Positions 1-7,303 of a stretch of 45,392 bases of DNA are shown one piece after another. The DNA comes from DATAVK01 sp036267755. Its GTDB lineage: Bacteria; Actinomycetota; Actinomycetes; JAFAQI01. The stretch covers positions 1-45,392 of the forward strand of contig DATAVK010000121.1 in the NCBI GenBank assembly GCA_036267755.1. The letters are read 5' to 3'. Within the stretch, counting starts at the first letter, position 1. Every line of letters begins with the position of its first letter. A program made the position numbers and the translations under genes. The notes under the pieces are model-generated. The model was not told the DNA's origin. It ran no database searches and saw only the letters and a list, made by a program, of their open reading frames with translations.

Positions 1-440
1 TCGATCTGCTCGCGCAGCGGGTCGAAGACGCCGTCGGGATCGAGCACCACGATCGGCTTGCGGTGCATCGACAGGACCGCGGACACCCAGATCTCGAACA
101 TCTCCTCGAGCGTTCCTAGGCCGCCGGGAAGCACCAGGAACGCGTCCGCCCGCGCGTCCATCTCGCCCTTGCGGCTGCGCATGTCACTGGTGACGATCAG
201 CTCGTCGGCTTCGTCGTCGGCCACTTCCAGCAGCCGCAGCGCCTCGGGGATCACACCGACGGTGTGGGCCCCGCCCGCGCGAGCCGCCCGGGCCACAGCG
301 CCCATGCAGGACACCTTGCCGCCGCCGCTGACCAGGTCGTGGCCGCGACGCGCCAGCTCGGTGCCGACGCGCGTGGCGAGATCGACGTACCGGGAGGGGA
401 TGTCGAGGCTCGAGGCACAGAAGACGCAGACGACCGCCAT
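1..440 (-). CDS. LOG-family TIGR00730-type Rossmann protein, 3' end cut by window
   Basis: Reads leftward from an ATG at 440 and runs off the left edge, so 146 residues are visible. The family (LOG / TIGR00730) contains cytokinin-riboside 5'-monophosphate phosphoribohydrolases, which release a free base from a nucleoside monophosphate. The N-terminus MAVVCVFCASS and glycine-rich SGGGKVSCMG (38-47) are the Rossmann nucleotide-binding start. The family signature PGGLGTLEE lies at 105-113 with the conserved SRKGEMD just before it. It begins 3 nt after the stop of the next LOG gene, so the two are surely co-transcribed. The tandem genes are diverged from each other, so I read them as distinct subfamilies rather than a recent duplicate. 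Family assignment is firm; substrate is not known from sequence. Confidence 0.9.
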   Translation of the reverse strand, partial: MAVVCVFCASSLDIPSRYVDLATRVGTELARRGHDLVSGGGKVSCMGAVARAARAGGAHTVGVIPEALRLLEVADDEADELIVTSDMRSRKGEMDARADAFLVLPGGLGTLEEMFEIWVSAVLSMHRKPIVVLDPDGVFDPLREQI

Positions 441-443
441 CGG

Positions 444-1196
444 TCAGCGGGAGTCCGGCCGGTTCTGCTGGCTCTTCCGGATGATCTCGACGATCTCGTC
501 GACGTCATCACTGACGTGCACCAGCGCGAGGTCCGCCTGCGAGATGGTGCCGTGCTCGATCATCGTGCTGGCGATCCAGTCGATGAGGCCGCCCCAGTAG
601 TCCGACCCGTAGAGCACTACCGGGAACGACGTGACCTTGCGGGTCTGCACCAGGGTGAGCGCCTCGAACAGCTCGTCCATGGTGCCGAAGCCACCGGGCA
701 GCACCACGAACGCCTGGGCGTACTTGACGAACATCGTCTTGCGGACGAAGAAGTAGCGGAAGTTGACGCCGACGTCGACCCAGTCGTTGAGTCCTTGCTC
801 GAGCGGCAGCTCGATGCCGAGGCCGACCGAGACCCCGCCTGCTTCCGTGGCCCCGCGGTTGGCCGCCTCCATCACGCCCGGGCCGCCACCGGTGATGACC
901 GCCCAGCCGTCCCGAACCAGCCCGGCGCTGATCTTCTCGCCGGCGACGTAGTACGGCGAGCCCGGCGGTGTCCGGGCCGACCCGAAGACGCAGACGGCGC
1001 GCGGCAGCTCGGCCAGCAACCCAAAGCCCTCGACGAACTCCGCCTGGATCCGCAGCACCCGCCATGGGTCGGTGTGCACCCAGTCGGTTGGGCCGCGGTT
1101 GTCGAGCAGGCGCTGGTCGGTCGTGCTCTCCTGCACCTGGCCACGGCGGAAGCGGATCGGGCCGCGACGCTTCTCGGGCAGGTCCTCCGGATCCAT
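444..1196 (-). CDS. LOG-family TIGR00730-type Rossmann protein (second copy)
   Basis: A 250-residue LOG-family protein, probable nucleoside-monophosphate phosphoribohydrolase. Visible motifs: FGSARTPPGSPYY (71-83), the glycine-rich ITGGGPGVMEAANRGA (101-116), FFVRKTMFVKYA (149-160) and the diagnostic PGGFGTMDE (167-175). About 65 N-terminal residues before the Rossmann core are basic and absent from the shorter neighbour, as in the longer actinobacterial subfamily (M. tuberculosis Rv1205-like). I chose ATG 1196, which has GGGAAG just upstream; a GTG at 1223 in the same frame would add nine residues and overlap the dapE stop. It lies between dapE and the first LOG gene in one leftward operon. 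Location downstream of dapE is conserved in mycobacteria, as far as I recall. Confidence 0.9.
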   Translation of the reverse strand: MDPEDLPEKRRGPIRFRRGQVQESTTDQRLLDNRGPTDWVHTDPWRVLRIQAEFVEGFGLLAELPRAVCVFGSARTPPGSPYYVAGEKISAGLVRDGWAVITGGGPGVMEAANRGATEAGGVSVGLGIELPLEQGLNDWVDVGVNFRYFFVRKTMFVKYAQAFVVLPGGFGTMDELFEALTLVQTRKVTSFPVVLYGSDYWGGLIDWIASTMIEHGTISQADLALVHVSDDVDEIVEIIRKSQQNRPDSR

Positions 1197-1215
1197 GCTT
1201 CCCACGGATCGGAGG

Positions 1216-2289
1216 CTATCCACCCGCCGGGCCGGCTCCGCTCAGGTAGCCACGCAACAGCCGCTCGCACTCGGCAATCCGGGGCAGGTCGACGTGTTCC
1301 TCGCGGGTATGGGCGAGGTTCGGGTCGCCCGGGCCGAAGTTCACGGCGGGGATGCCGAGGGCGGCGAACCGTGCCACGTCGGTCCACCCCAGCTTGGCCT
1401 GCGGCGAACCACCGACCGCGGCCACGAACTCGGCGGCCGCCGGCTCCGCGAGCCGTGGCAGCGCCGCCGGTGCCGAGTCGGTGAGGACGCATTCGAACGG
1501 CGCGAGCACCTCCTGGACGTGCGCGAGTGCTTCGGCCTCGCTGCGGTCCGGTGCGAACCGGTGGTTGATCGTCACCGTGCAGCGATCGGGGACGACGTTG
1601 CCCGAGACCCCGCCCTCGATCCGAACCGCGTTCAGGCCCTCGCGGTACTCGCAGCCGTCGATGACGACCCGCCGCTCCTCGTACGCCGCGAGCCTGGTCA
1701 GCACCTCGGCGGCCTCGTGGATGGCGTTGGTGCCGAGCCAGGAGCGCGCCGAATGGGCCCGCCGGCCGGTCGCCAGGACCAGCGCCCGCATCGTGCCCTG
1801 GCAGCCCGCCTCGACCTGGTTCGAGGTCGGCTCCATGAGGATGGCCAGGTCGGCCTGCAGCCACCGCGGCGCGTTACGCGACACCCTGCCGAGACCGTTG
1901 CGCGCGGCGTCGGTCTCCTCGTTGTCGTAGAACAGCCAGCTGACGTCGTGGTGCGGCTCGGTCATCGACGTGGCGAGCCGGAGCATCACGGCAAGGCCCG
2001 ACTTCATGTCCGAGGTCCCGCAGCCGAACAGCCGGTCACCCTCGCGCCGGCTCGGGAGGTTGTCCGCCACCGGCACGGTGTCGAGGTGCCCCGCGATCAC
2101 GACCCGGTGCTCTCGACCAGTGTTCGTGGACGCGAACACGGCGTCGCCGTCCCGCTCGACGCTGAGGTGGGGGTGGGCCCGCAGCACCGCCTCGACCTCG
2201 TCCGCGAGGCGGGTCTCACCGCCCGATACGGACGGGATGTCGACGAGGTGTGCCGTCAGGTGCTCGCCGGTCTGACTCACGTCGATCAT
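1216..2289 (-). CDS. dapE: Succinyl-diaminopimelate desuccinylase
   Basis: Hydrolyses N-succinyl-LL-2,6-diaminopimelate to LL-DAP and succinate in the lysine/peptidoglycan pathway; cytosolic di-zinc M20 peptidase-family enzyme. The 357-residue product has the M20 motifs AGHLDTVPV (about 66-74, first zinc ligands), GTSDMKSG (about 91-98, bridging Asp), YDNEETDA (catalytic Glu) and a late NLAHTREEHV with the last His ligand. The reading frame is open upstream, but ATG 2289 gives the normal family N-terminus (MIDVSQTGEHL) and has a TANNNT box 6 nt upstream. dapD lies divergently 22 bp away and two LOG genes follow in the same direction, matching the Rv1201c/Rv1202/Rv1205 arrangement in M. tuberculosis (from memory). 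Confidence 0.95.
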   Translation of the reverse strand: MIDVSQTGEHLTAHLVDIPSVSGGETRLADEVEAVLRAHPHLSVERDGDAVFASTNTGREHRVVIAGHLDTVPVADNLPSRREGDRLFGCGTSDMKSGLAVMLRLATSMTEPHHDVSWLFYDNEETDAARNGLGRVSRNAPRWLQADLAILMEPTSNQVEAGCQGTMRALVLATGRRAHSARSWLGTNAIHEAAEVLTRLAAYEERRVVIDGCEYREGLNAVRIEGGVSGNVVPDRCTVTINHRFAPDRSEAEALAHVQEVLAPFECVLTDSAPAALPRLAEPAAAEFVAAVGGSPQAKLGWTDVARFAALGIPAVNFGPGDPNLAHTREEHVDLPRIAECERLLRGYLSGAGPAGG

Positions 2290-2295
2290 GACCCC

Positions 2296-2305
2296 ACCGT
2301 AGGCT
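2296..2305. promoter_or_regulatory. Overlapping divergent -10 boxes for leaderless dapE and dapD
   Basis: On the plus strand TAGGCT (2300-2305) sits 6 nt before the dapD GTG at 2312. On the minus strand TACGGT (2301-2296) sits 6 nt before the dapE ATG at 2289. The two hexamers share the central TA (2300-2301). TANNNT followed by 6-7 nt and a start codon is the known actinobacterial leaderless-promoter layout, so both transcripts probably start at or next to the start codon. The GGTGGGG before dapE could also act as a Shine-Dalgarno, but there is no room for a leader in the 22-bp gap. Confidence 0.7.
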
Positions 2306-2311
2306 CTGGCC

Positions 2312-3238
2312 GTGCCATTCCGTGACGAACCGGCCGCCGGCGTCGGACTCGCGACGTACGACGGCAAGGACCGCGTGCTCGACGTCTGGTTCGCCGAGCC
2401 GGTGCTCGCCGAGACCGCCCCCGAGCCGGCTGTCGCGCTGCGGCCGCAGGTCGATGAGCTGCGGGAGGTACGGGTCGAGCCGATCGTCGTACTGGTCCCG
2501 TCGCTGGCCTCGCCGCCGACCGACGCAGCCGACGTCTGGCTGCGGCTGCACCTCCTCTCCCACCGGCTGATCCGGCCGCACGAGGCCAATCTCGACGGCG
2601 TCTTCGGGCTGCTCACCAACGTGGCATGGACCTCGCTGGGCCCGGTCGCGGCCGAGGACGTCGAGGCGTTCCGGATGCGGGCGCGGCTGGCTGGCGAGCG
2701 GTTCGAGATCCTGGGCGTGGACAAGTTCCCCCGGATGACCGACTACGTCGTACCGCCCGGGGTCCGGATCGCCGACGCTTCCCGGGTGCGGCTGGGTGCC
2801 CACCTCGGGGCAGGTACGACGGTGATGCACGAGGGATTCGTCAACTACAACGCCGGAACGCTGGGTGCCTCGATGGTCGAGGGCCGGATCTCCGCCGGTG
2901 TCGTGGTTGGCGACGGCAGCGACGTGGGTGGCGGGTCGTCGATCATGGGCACGCTGTCCGGCGGCGGCACCGAGGTCGTGTCGGTGGGCGAACGCTGCCT
3001 GATCGGCGCCAACGCGGGCATCGGCATCTCCCTCGGCGACGACTGCGTGGTCGAGGCCGGCTGCTACGTCACCGCCGGCTCCAAGGTGACGCTGCCCGAC
3101 GGGGCCGTCGTACCCGCCCGGCAGCTCTCCGGGGCCAACGGGCTGATGTTCTGGCGCAACAGCGTCAGCGGCCGGCTCGAGGCCCGGCCCCGGTCCGGCT
3201 CGTGGGGCGGCCTCAACGCCGCCCTGCACGCCCAGTAG
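2312..3238 (+). CDS. dapD: 2,3,4,5-tetrahydropyridine-2,6-dicarboxylate N-succinyltransferase
   Basis: Transfers succinate from succinyl-CoA to tetrahydrodipicolinate, the step before dapC and dapE in the succinylase branch of lysine/DAP synthesis. The 308-residue protein matches the longer actinobacterial DapD type (M. tuberculosis about 317 residues): alpha/beta N-terminus, then a left-handed beta helix with hexapeptide rungs from about residue 150 (for example VRIADASRVRLGAHLGAG, VVVGDGSDVGGGSSIMG, LIGANAGIGISLGD). The C-terminal NGLMFWRNSVSGRLEAR is typical of the family. GTG 2312 is preceded 6 nt upstream by TAGGCT, so the mRNA is probably leaderless. Its 3' end overlaps the convergent dapC end by 26 bp. 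Confidence 0.95.
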   Translation: MPFRDEPAAGVGLATYDGKDRVLDVWFAEPVLAETAPEPAVALRPQVDELREVRVEPIVVLVPSLASPPTDAADVWLRLHLLSHRLIRPHEANLDGVFGLLTNVAWTSLGPVAAEDVEAFRMRARLAGERFEILGVDKFPRMTDYVVPPGVRIADASRVRLGAHLGAGTTVMHEGFVNYNAGTLGASMVEGRISAGVVVGDGSDVGGGSSIMGTLSGGGTEVVSVGERCLIGANAGIGISLGDDCVVEAGCYVTAGSKVTLPDGAVVPARQLSGANGLMFWRNSVSGRLEARPRSGSWGGLNAALHAQ

Positions 3239-4310
3239 CCGGGAGGCGGGAGACGGCGGCGGCGATGCGTTCGTCGGTCGCGGTGAGGGCGATCCGCACG
3301 TGCCGCTCGTCAGCAGCGCCGTAGAAAGATCCGGGCGCGACGAGGATGCCAAGGTCCGCGAGCCGGCTCACGGTGTCCCAGCAGGGCTCGTCGAGGGTGG
3401 ACCACAGGTACAGCCCGGCCTCGGTGTCGTCCACCTGGTAGCCCGCGGCGCGCAGCGCGACCAGCAGCGAGGTACGACGGGCCGCGTACCGGTCGCGCTG
3501 CACCGCGGCGTGCTGGTCGTCGTCGAGCGCGGCCACCATCGCCGCTTGCACCGGCGCCGGCACGATCATCCCGGCGTGCTTGCGCAGCTCCAGCAGCCGT
3601 GCGACAAGCGCGGGATCGCCGGCCACGAACCCGGCGCGGTATCCCGCCAGGTTGGAGCGTTTCGACAGCGAGTGCACCGCGAGCAGCCCGTCGTGCGACC
3701 CGCCGCAGACCTCGGGTGAGAGCACGGACGCCGGCCGCTCGGCGCCGTAGTAGACGTCGGTGTAGCACTCGTCGCTCGCCAGCACCGTGCCGCGCTCCCG
3801 CGCCCAGCTGACGACCGCGGCCAGCGCAGCCGGGGGCAGCACGACACCGGTCGGGTTGGCCGGGGAGTTCAGCCACAGCAGGTCGAGCTGAGCCGGACCC
3901 ACGTCGACCGTCACGTCCACGGCGAGGCTGTCGGCGCCGGCGATCCGGGCTCCGACGTCGTACGTCGGGTAGGCCAGCGTGGGGAACCCCACGGTGGCGG
4001 CGCCGAGCAACGTCGGCAGCCAGGCCACGAGCTCCTTGGTGCCGATGACCGGGAGCACGGCGCTCGGCGCGATCTCGGCGCCGAACCGGCGGCGGAGCCA
4101 GCCCGCCGCCGCCTCACGCAGCTGCGGCGTGCCGGCGGTGAGCGGATAGCCGGGAGCGTCCGATGCCGCGTCCAGCGCCTGCCGGATCAGCTCCGGCGTG
4201 TGGTCGACCGGTGTACCGACCGAGAGGTCCACGATCCCGCCCGGGTGCTGCCGCGCCCGCTCGGCGTACGCCGCGAGGGTGTCCCACGGGAAGTCGGGCA
4301 GCTCCCTCAG
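3213..4310 (-). CDS. dapC: Succinyldiaminopimelate transaminase, apparent CTG start
   Basis: PLP-dependent class I/II aminotransferase making N-succinyl-LL-DAP from the keto acid with glutamate. Motifs in 365-residue numbering: NSPANPTG (148-155), DECYTD (near 180) and SLSKRSNLAGYRAGF with the PLP lysine at 217. A conventional start would be GTG 4232, but the upstream in-frame sequence encodes ELPDFPWDTLAAYAERARQH, which is the conserved family N-terminus, so translation must begin earlier. Between the in-frame TGA (4319-4317, the ferredoxin stop) and that peptide only CTG codons occur (4310, 4301). CTG 4310 has GGTGAG about 5 nt upstream, overlapping the ferredoxin stop, so I use it; coupling to the ferredoxin gene is likely. 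A sequencing or real frameshift from GTG 4320 is the alternative. Confidence 0.85.
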   Translation of the reverse strand: MRELPDFPWDTLAAYAERARQHPGGIVDLSVGTPVDHTPELIRQALDAASDAPGYPLTAGTPQLREAAAGWLRRRFGAEIAPSAVLPVIGTKELVAWLPTLLGAATVGFPTLAYPTYDVGARIAGADSLAVDVTVDVGPAQLDLLWLNSPANPTGVVLPPAALAAVVSWARERGTVLASDECYTDVYYGAERPASVLSPEVCGGSHDGLLAVHSLSKRSNLAGYRAGFVAGDPALVARLLELRKHAGMIVPAPVQAAMVAALDDDQHAAVQRDRYAARRTSLLVALRAAGYQVDDTEAGLYLWSTLDEPCWDTVSRLADLGILVAPGSFYGAADERHVRIALTATDERIAAAVSRLPATGRAGRR

Positions 4311-4346
4311 CTGTGCTCACCCATCGGAGCTGTGCTCACCCATCGG
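4309..4346. repeat. 19-bp perfect tandem duplication at ferredoxin/dapC junction
   Basis: The unit agctgtgctcacccatcgg occurs at 4309-4327 and again, base for base, at 4328-4346. It spans the last codons and stop of the ferredoxin gene and the ribosome-binding region of dapC. Nineteen is not a multiple of three, so the duplication moves the ferredoxin from a predicted ending PPMGEHS to PPMGEHSSDG. Looks like recent replication slippage. Confidence 0.95.
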
Positions 4347-4652
4347 CGGGAGCGCTGCGACCAAGGGATGGTCCTTGTCGATCTTGCCGACCTTGGAGGC
4401 GCCGCCGGGCGAGCCCAGGTCGTCGAAGAACTCGACGTTGGCCTTGTAGTAGTCCTTCCACTGCTCCGGGACGTCGTCCTCGTAGAAGATCGCCTCAACC
4501 GGGCACACCGGTTCGCAGGCACCGCAGTCCACGCACTCGTCCGGATGGATGTAGAGCATCCGGTTGCCCTCGTAGATGCAGTCGACGGGGCATTCCTCGA
4601 TGCACGCCTTGTCGAGCAGATCGACACACGGCTCGGCGATGACGTAGGTCAC
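4317..4652 (-). CDS. fdxA: 7Fe ferredoxin (3Fe-4S plus 4Fe-4S), FdxA/FdxC type
   Basis: Small cytosolic electron carrier of 111 residues. Eight cysteines at 9, 17, 21, 25, 40, 43, 46 and 50 fit the 7Fe pattern: by family analogy C9, C17 and C50 hold the 3Fe-4S cluster and C21, C40, C43 and C46 the 4Fe-4S cluster. Signature segments are EECPVDCIYEG and DECVDCGACEPVCPVEAI. GTG 4652 has a strong Shine-Dalgarno (CGAGGAGG) about 9 nt upstream. It precedes dapC with no free space, as in mycobacteria (fdxC then dapC, from memory). The C-terminal tail is altered by the tandem duplication but lies outside the cluster-binding region. Confidence 0.93.
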   Translation of the reverse strand: MTYVIAEPCVDLLDKACIEECPVDCIYEGNRMLYIHPDECVDCGACEPVCPVEAIFYEDDVPEQWKDYYKANVEFFDDLGSPGGASKVGKIDKDHPLVAALPPMGEHSSDG

Positions 4653-4681
4653 GGGACAATCCTCCTCGGGGGGTCGGCATC

Positions 4682-4687
4682 TAGTAT
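4682..4687 (+). promoter_or_regulatory. Candidate -10 box (TAGTAT) for the rightward acetyltransferase
   Basis: TAGTAT matches TANNNT and lies 37 nt before the ATG at 4725 in the 72-bp divergent gap with the ferredoxin gene. No convincing -35 hexamer is visible, so this is a weak call. Confidence 0.35.
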
Positions 4688-4724
4688 CACGGCCGCCCTC
4701 ACCACGCGAGCAACCGGGAGCCTG

Positions 4725-5687
4725 ATGTCAGCGCTCGACCTGAGCACTCCGGTCGTGGGCGCCACCATCACGCTACGCGTCGGTACGCCGGTAGGCGACG
4801 TCTCGGTGGTCGGCGTGGTGGTCGCTGTGAGTGACGAAACGTGGTGGATCCGGCGGCGCGACGGCAGCGTGACCGAGGTGGCTGTCCGCGCCATCCAGGC
4901 GCGCCGCGACGTCCCGCCCTCACCCGCGCAGCGCGCCTCGGTCGCCGAGGTCCAGCAAGCCGGCGCCCTCGGTTGGCGGGCGCTGGAGACCGCGCGGCTC
5001 GGCGACTGGCTGCTGCGGGCAGGCGGCGGCTTCACCGGCCGGGCGAACTCCGCGCTGGCGATCGGCGACCCTGGCCGGCCACTGCCCGAGGCATTGGCGA
5101 CGGCCGAGGCCTGGTACACCGAGCGCGACCTGCCGCCCCGGCTACAGCTGCCTGATCCCGGCGGCACCCAGGGGCTGCGGGAACTGCTCGGCCAGCGCGG
5201 CTATGGCTGGTCTCGCCCCGTCCACGTGATGACGGCGGAGTTGGGGCACGTGCTGCGCGCCGCCGATGCGAGGTCTCCCGGGGCGGCGGACGTGCGGCTC
5301 GACGAGGCGCCGGACGACGCGTGGCTGGCGGCCTACCGGCGTGAGGGCGGACCGCTGCCTGACGCCGCTCGCGACGTCCTCACCAACCATCCGGCCGTGA
5401 TCTTCGCTTCAGTGCGGGTTGCGGATCGCGCCGTCGCGGTGGCCCGGGTCGCGGTCGACGGTCGGTGGGCCGGGCTATCAGCGGTCGAGGTCGCGAGCGA
5501 CCATCGCCGGCGGGGGCTGGCGATCCAGGTGAGCGCCGCGGCCCTGCGATGGGCCGGCATTCGCGGCGCGCGTCAGGTCTACCTACAGACCGAGGTTCAC
5601 AACACGGCCGCTGTCATGCTCTACCGCTCGCTCGGCTTCGGGGTGCATCACGACTACTCGTACGCGAACGCGCAGGGCCCGCACTAG
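4725..5687 (+). CDS. GNAT acetyltransferase, Rv0428c-like with N-terminal SH3-like domain
   Basis: 320 residues. The first 60 or so (VGATITLRVGTPVGDVSVVG to AIQARR) look like a small beta-barrel of the SH3-like type found at the N-terminus of Rv0428c-type proteins. The C-terminal third is a GNAT fold: VAVDGRWAGLSAVEVASDHRRRGLA contains motif A (R-R-R-G-L-A) for acetyl-CoA, and VHNTAAVMLYRSLGFGVHHDYSY is the typical strand 5/helix 4 ending. ATG 4725 has GGGAG about 5 nt upstream; the reading frame is open further 5' but that part lies antisense to the ferredoxin. Acceptor substrate unknown. Convergent with the next GNAT gene. Confidence 0.85.
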   Translation: MSALDLSTPVVGATITLRVGTPVGDVSVVGVVVAVSDETWWIRRRDGSVTEVAVRAIQARRDVPPSPAQRASVAEVQQAGALGWRALETARLGDWLLRAGGGFTGRANSALAIGDPGRPLPEALATAEAWYTERDLPPRLQLPDPGGTQGLRELLGQRGYGWSRPVHVMTAELGHVLRAADARSPGAADVRLDEAPDDAWLAAYRREGGPLPDAARDVLTNHPAVIFASVRVADRAVAVARVAVDGRWAGLSAVEVASDHRRRGLAIQVSAAALRWAGIRGARQVYLQTEVHNTAAVMLYRSLGFGVHHDYSYANAQGPH

Positions 5688-5691
5688 AGAC

Positions 5692-5706
5692 CGGCTGTCA
5701 CAGCCG
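5692..5706. terminator. Short hairpin between convergent GNAT genes
   Basis: CGGCTG, loop TCA, CAGCCG is a perfect 6-bp stem between two convergent stops; the loop is the stop codon of the leftward gene. No U-tract follows, so termination activity is only suggested. Confidence 0.3.
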
Positions 5707-6711
5707 CAGCTGCCATTCCTCCATCACTTCCATGGGCCGGTAGCCCAGGGCTTCGTTGACGCTCACCATGGGGGTGTTGTCGATCCCGTTCCAGGTGTTG
5801 ATAAATCGGGTCTGCGGCGACACCGACCGAAGCTGTTCGAGGTTGGCCTGTTTCATGAGCAGGCCGAGCCGATGGCCGCGATGTTCGCCATGGACCAGGG
5901 TGTCCCATTGGTAGCCGACCTCGGGGACGGTCAGGTTGACTCCGATGTCGCTGAAACCAACCAACCGACCGGTGGCGTCCTCGCGGGCGGCGACGGCAAA
6001 CCGTCGCCGCCCTCGGGCGGCGGCGTCGGCCTCGTTCGCGCGGTAGCGCGCCGCGTCCCAGATCTCGGGCTCCACGTCGAGGTCACCGTGGGGAGCGTCA
6101 GTGCTCATCACCACCATCAGGGCCGCCAGGTCCGCTAGGTCAGCGTCAGCGGCGTGGTCCACCCACCGAACGATGGTGTAGCCCTCGGCCATTCGTTGCG
6201 CGGCCGCAAGCGCGGCAACGAGTCCGGGCGGCTCCTGCTCAGACAGGTCGAGCATGCGGCGCAGCTCGGTGTCGGCATGTGTGGCTCCAACGCTCTGGGC
6301 CAGCCGGGTCGGCGCCCCGGGCTCGGCAGCGGCGTCGATCGGACGGCTGACCTCTGATTGGACAACGGTGCGGCCCAGCTCCCGGACGCGGCCCAGCATG
6401 GCGTCGACCAGGCGCCTGCCGATGCCCACGCCCCGCGACGGCGGGTCCACGACGACGTCCAGGACCGCGACGTGCCGGTTGTCGTGCAGGGCCAGCGTCA
6501 ACTTCGCGCAGCCCACGTCGCGCCCTTCTGCGACGGCCAGCCACAGCTCCACGTCCTTACCGGAAAGCGGCCCGGCCAGCACGGGAGCCAGCTCGGACAT
6601 CGGATCCGCCGGCAGAGCGACGTGATCGGTCCGCATCGCGGCGTCATCGATCCGCCACCAGCGAGGCAGCTCGTCCTCACGGGTGACCCGATGCAGCTCG
6701 AGGTCAGGCAC
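5698..6711 (-). CDS. Double-GNAT N-acetyltransferase
   Basis: 337 residues with two GNAT repeats. In the N-terminal half, VAVLDVVVDPPSRGVGIGRRLVDAML contains the acetyl-CoA motif (R-G-V-G-I-G). In the C-terminal half, EVGYQWDTLVHGEHRGHRLGLLMKQ contains a second motif (R-G-H-R-L-G), followed by TWNGIDNTPMVSVNEALGYRPMEVMEEWQL, a common ending in actinobacterial two-domain GNATs of the mycothiol-synthase-like group. mshD is a two-domain GNAT too, but I do not see enough to call it that. I chose GTG 6711 (VPDLELHRV) because upstream codons run into the flavin reductase; no strong ribosome-binding site is visible. Acceptor unknown. Confidence 0.8.
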   Translation of the reverse strand: MPDLELHRVTREDELPRWWRIDDAAMRTDHVALPADPMSELAPVLAGPLSGKDVELWLAVAEGRDVGCAKLTLALHDNRHVAVLDVVVDPPSRGVGIGRRLVDAMLGRVRELGRTVVQSEVSRPIDAAAEPGAPTRLAQSVGATHADTELRRMLDLSEQEPPGLVAALAAAQRMAEGYTIVRWVDHAADADLADLAALMVVMSTDAPHGDLDVEPEIWDAARYRANEADAAARGRRRFAVAAREDATGRLVGFSDIGVNLTVPEVGYQWDTLVHGEHRGHRLGLLMKQANLEQLRSVSPQTRFINTWNGIDNTPMVSVNEALGYRPMEVMEEWQLRL

Positions 6712-6763
6712 CGACTCGTCGTACCAGTCGCCGGAGCGGCCGGGCAACCGAGTTACGGCAGGC

Positions 6764-7279
6764 TCAGGCCGGCGCGATGCCGCGGTAGGCGCTGCCGAAG
6801 TAGAGCAACGGATCACCCTCGTTGGTGATGGTGGCCTCGACCACTTCGCCAATCACGACGGTGTGGTCACCGCCCTCGTAAGTCGTCCAGGTCCGGCACT
6901 CGAACGTCGCCAGCGCATCGGTGAGCAGCGGGACGGCAAGCATCCGACCGGAACGGACCCCTGGTCGCCCGGTGAACTGATCCACCCCGGGCACCCCGCG
7001 AGTCGCGAACCAGTTGGCATCGTCGGCCTGCATCTGCGACAGCACCGAGACACCCCACTTGCCCGCGGTCAGCACCGGCTCGTGGAACTCGCAGTCGATC
7101 TCGCAGCAGAACAACACCAGCAGCGGGTCGAGCGACACCGACGTGAAGGAGTTGACGGTCAGGCCGTAACGGACACCGTCGACCACGGTCGAGACGACGG
7201 TGACCCCGGTGGCGAATCGGCTGACGACATGCCGGTACCGCCTGGGATCGAGGTCCTGGGACTGCGGCGCCTCGGACAC
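6764..7279 (-). CDS. Flavin reductase-like FMN-binding protein
   Basis: 171 residues, the usual size for the HpaC/NtaB-type short-chain flavin reductases that supply reduced flavin to two-component monooxygenases. Recognisable segments are YRHVVSRFATGVTVVST near the N-terminus, GLTVNSFTSVSLDPLLVLFC (FMN phosphate/isoalloxazine binding loop), FHEPVLTAGKWGVSVLS, and the C-terminal HTVVIGEVVEA with DPLLYFGSAYRGI. GTG 7279 is preceded 6 nt upstream by TAGATT, pointing to a leaderless transcript separate from the chemosensory operon that ends 24 nt upstream. No partner monooxygenase is adjacent. Confidence 0.9.
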   Translation of the reverse strand: MSEAPQSQDLDPRRYRHVVSRFATGVTVVSTVVDGVRYGLTVNSFTSVSLDPLLVLFCCEIDCEFHEPVLTAGKWGVSVLSQMQADDANWFATRGVPGVDQFTGRPGVRSGRMLAVPLLTDALATFECRTWTTYEGGDHTVVIGEVVEATITNEGDPLLYFGSAYRGIAPA

Positions 7280-7285
7280 CCCTGC

Positions 7286-7291
7286 AATCTA
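7286..7291 (-). promoter_or_regulatory. TAGATT -10 box, leaderless flavin reductase promoter
   Basis: TAGATT (7291 to 7286 on the minus strand) then six bases (GCAGGG) and the GTG start at 7279. Same spacing as at dapE, dapD, ispH and xseA. The AGGGG before GTG is too close to be a good Shine-Dalgarno. Confidence 0.6.
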
Positions 7292-7303
7292 CGGGCCGGG
7301 CAG

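Noticed and set aside
1072..2325. 417-codon rightward open frame over dapE and the second LOG gene
   Set aside because: Antisense shadow; translation has no recognisable motif, whereas dapE on the other strand carries all M20 motifs.
4310..4652. Ferredoxin-DapC read-through fusion across a single TGA
   Set aside because: The frames match, but no SECIS-like or read-through context is visible and the two proteins are separate in relatives; kept only as a remote alternative to the CTG start.
4200..4724. Upstream extension of the Rv0428c-like GNAT frame
   Set aside because: The extension runs antisense through the ferredoxin gene; ATG 4725 has a good ribosome-binding site and family-like N-terminus.
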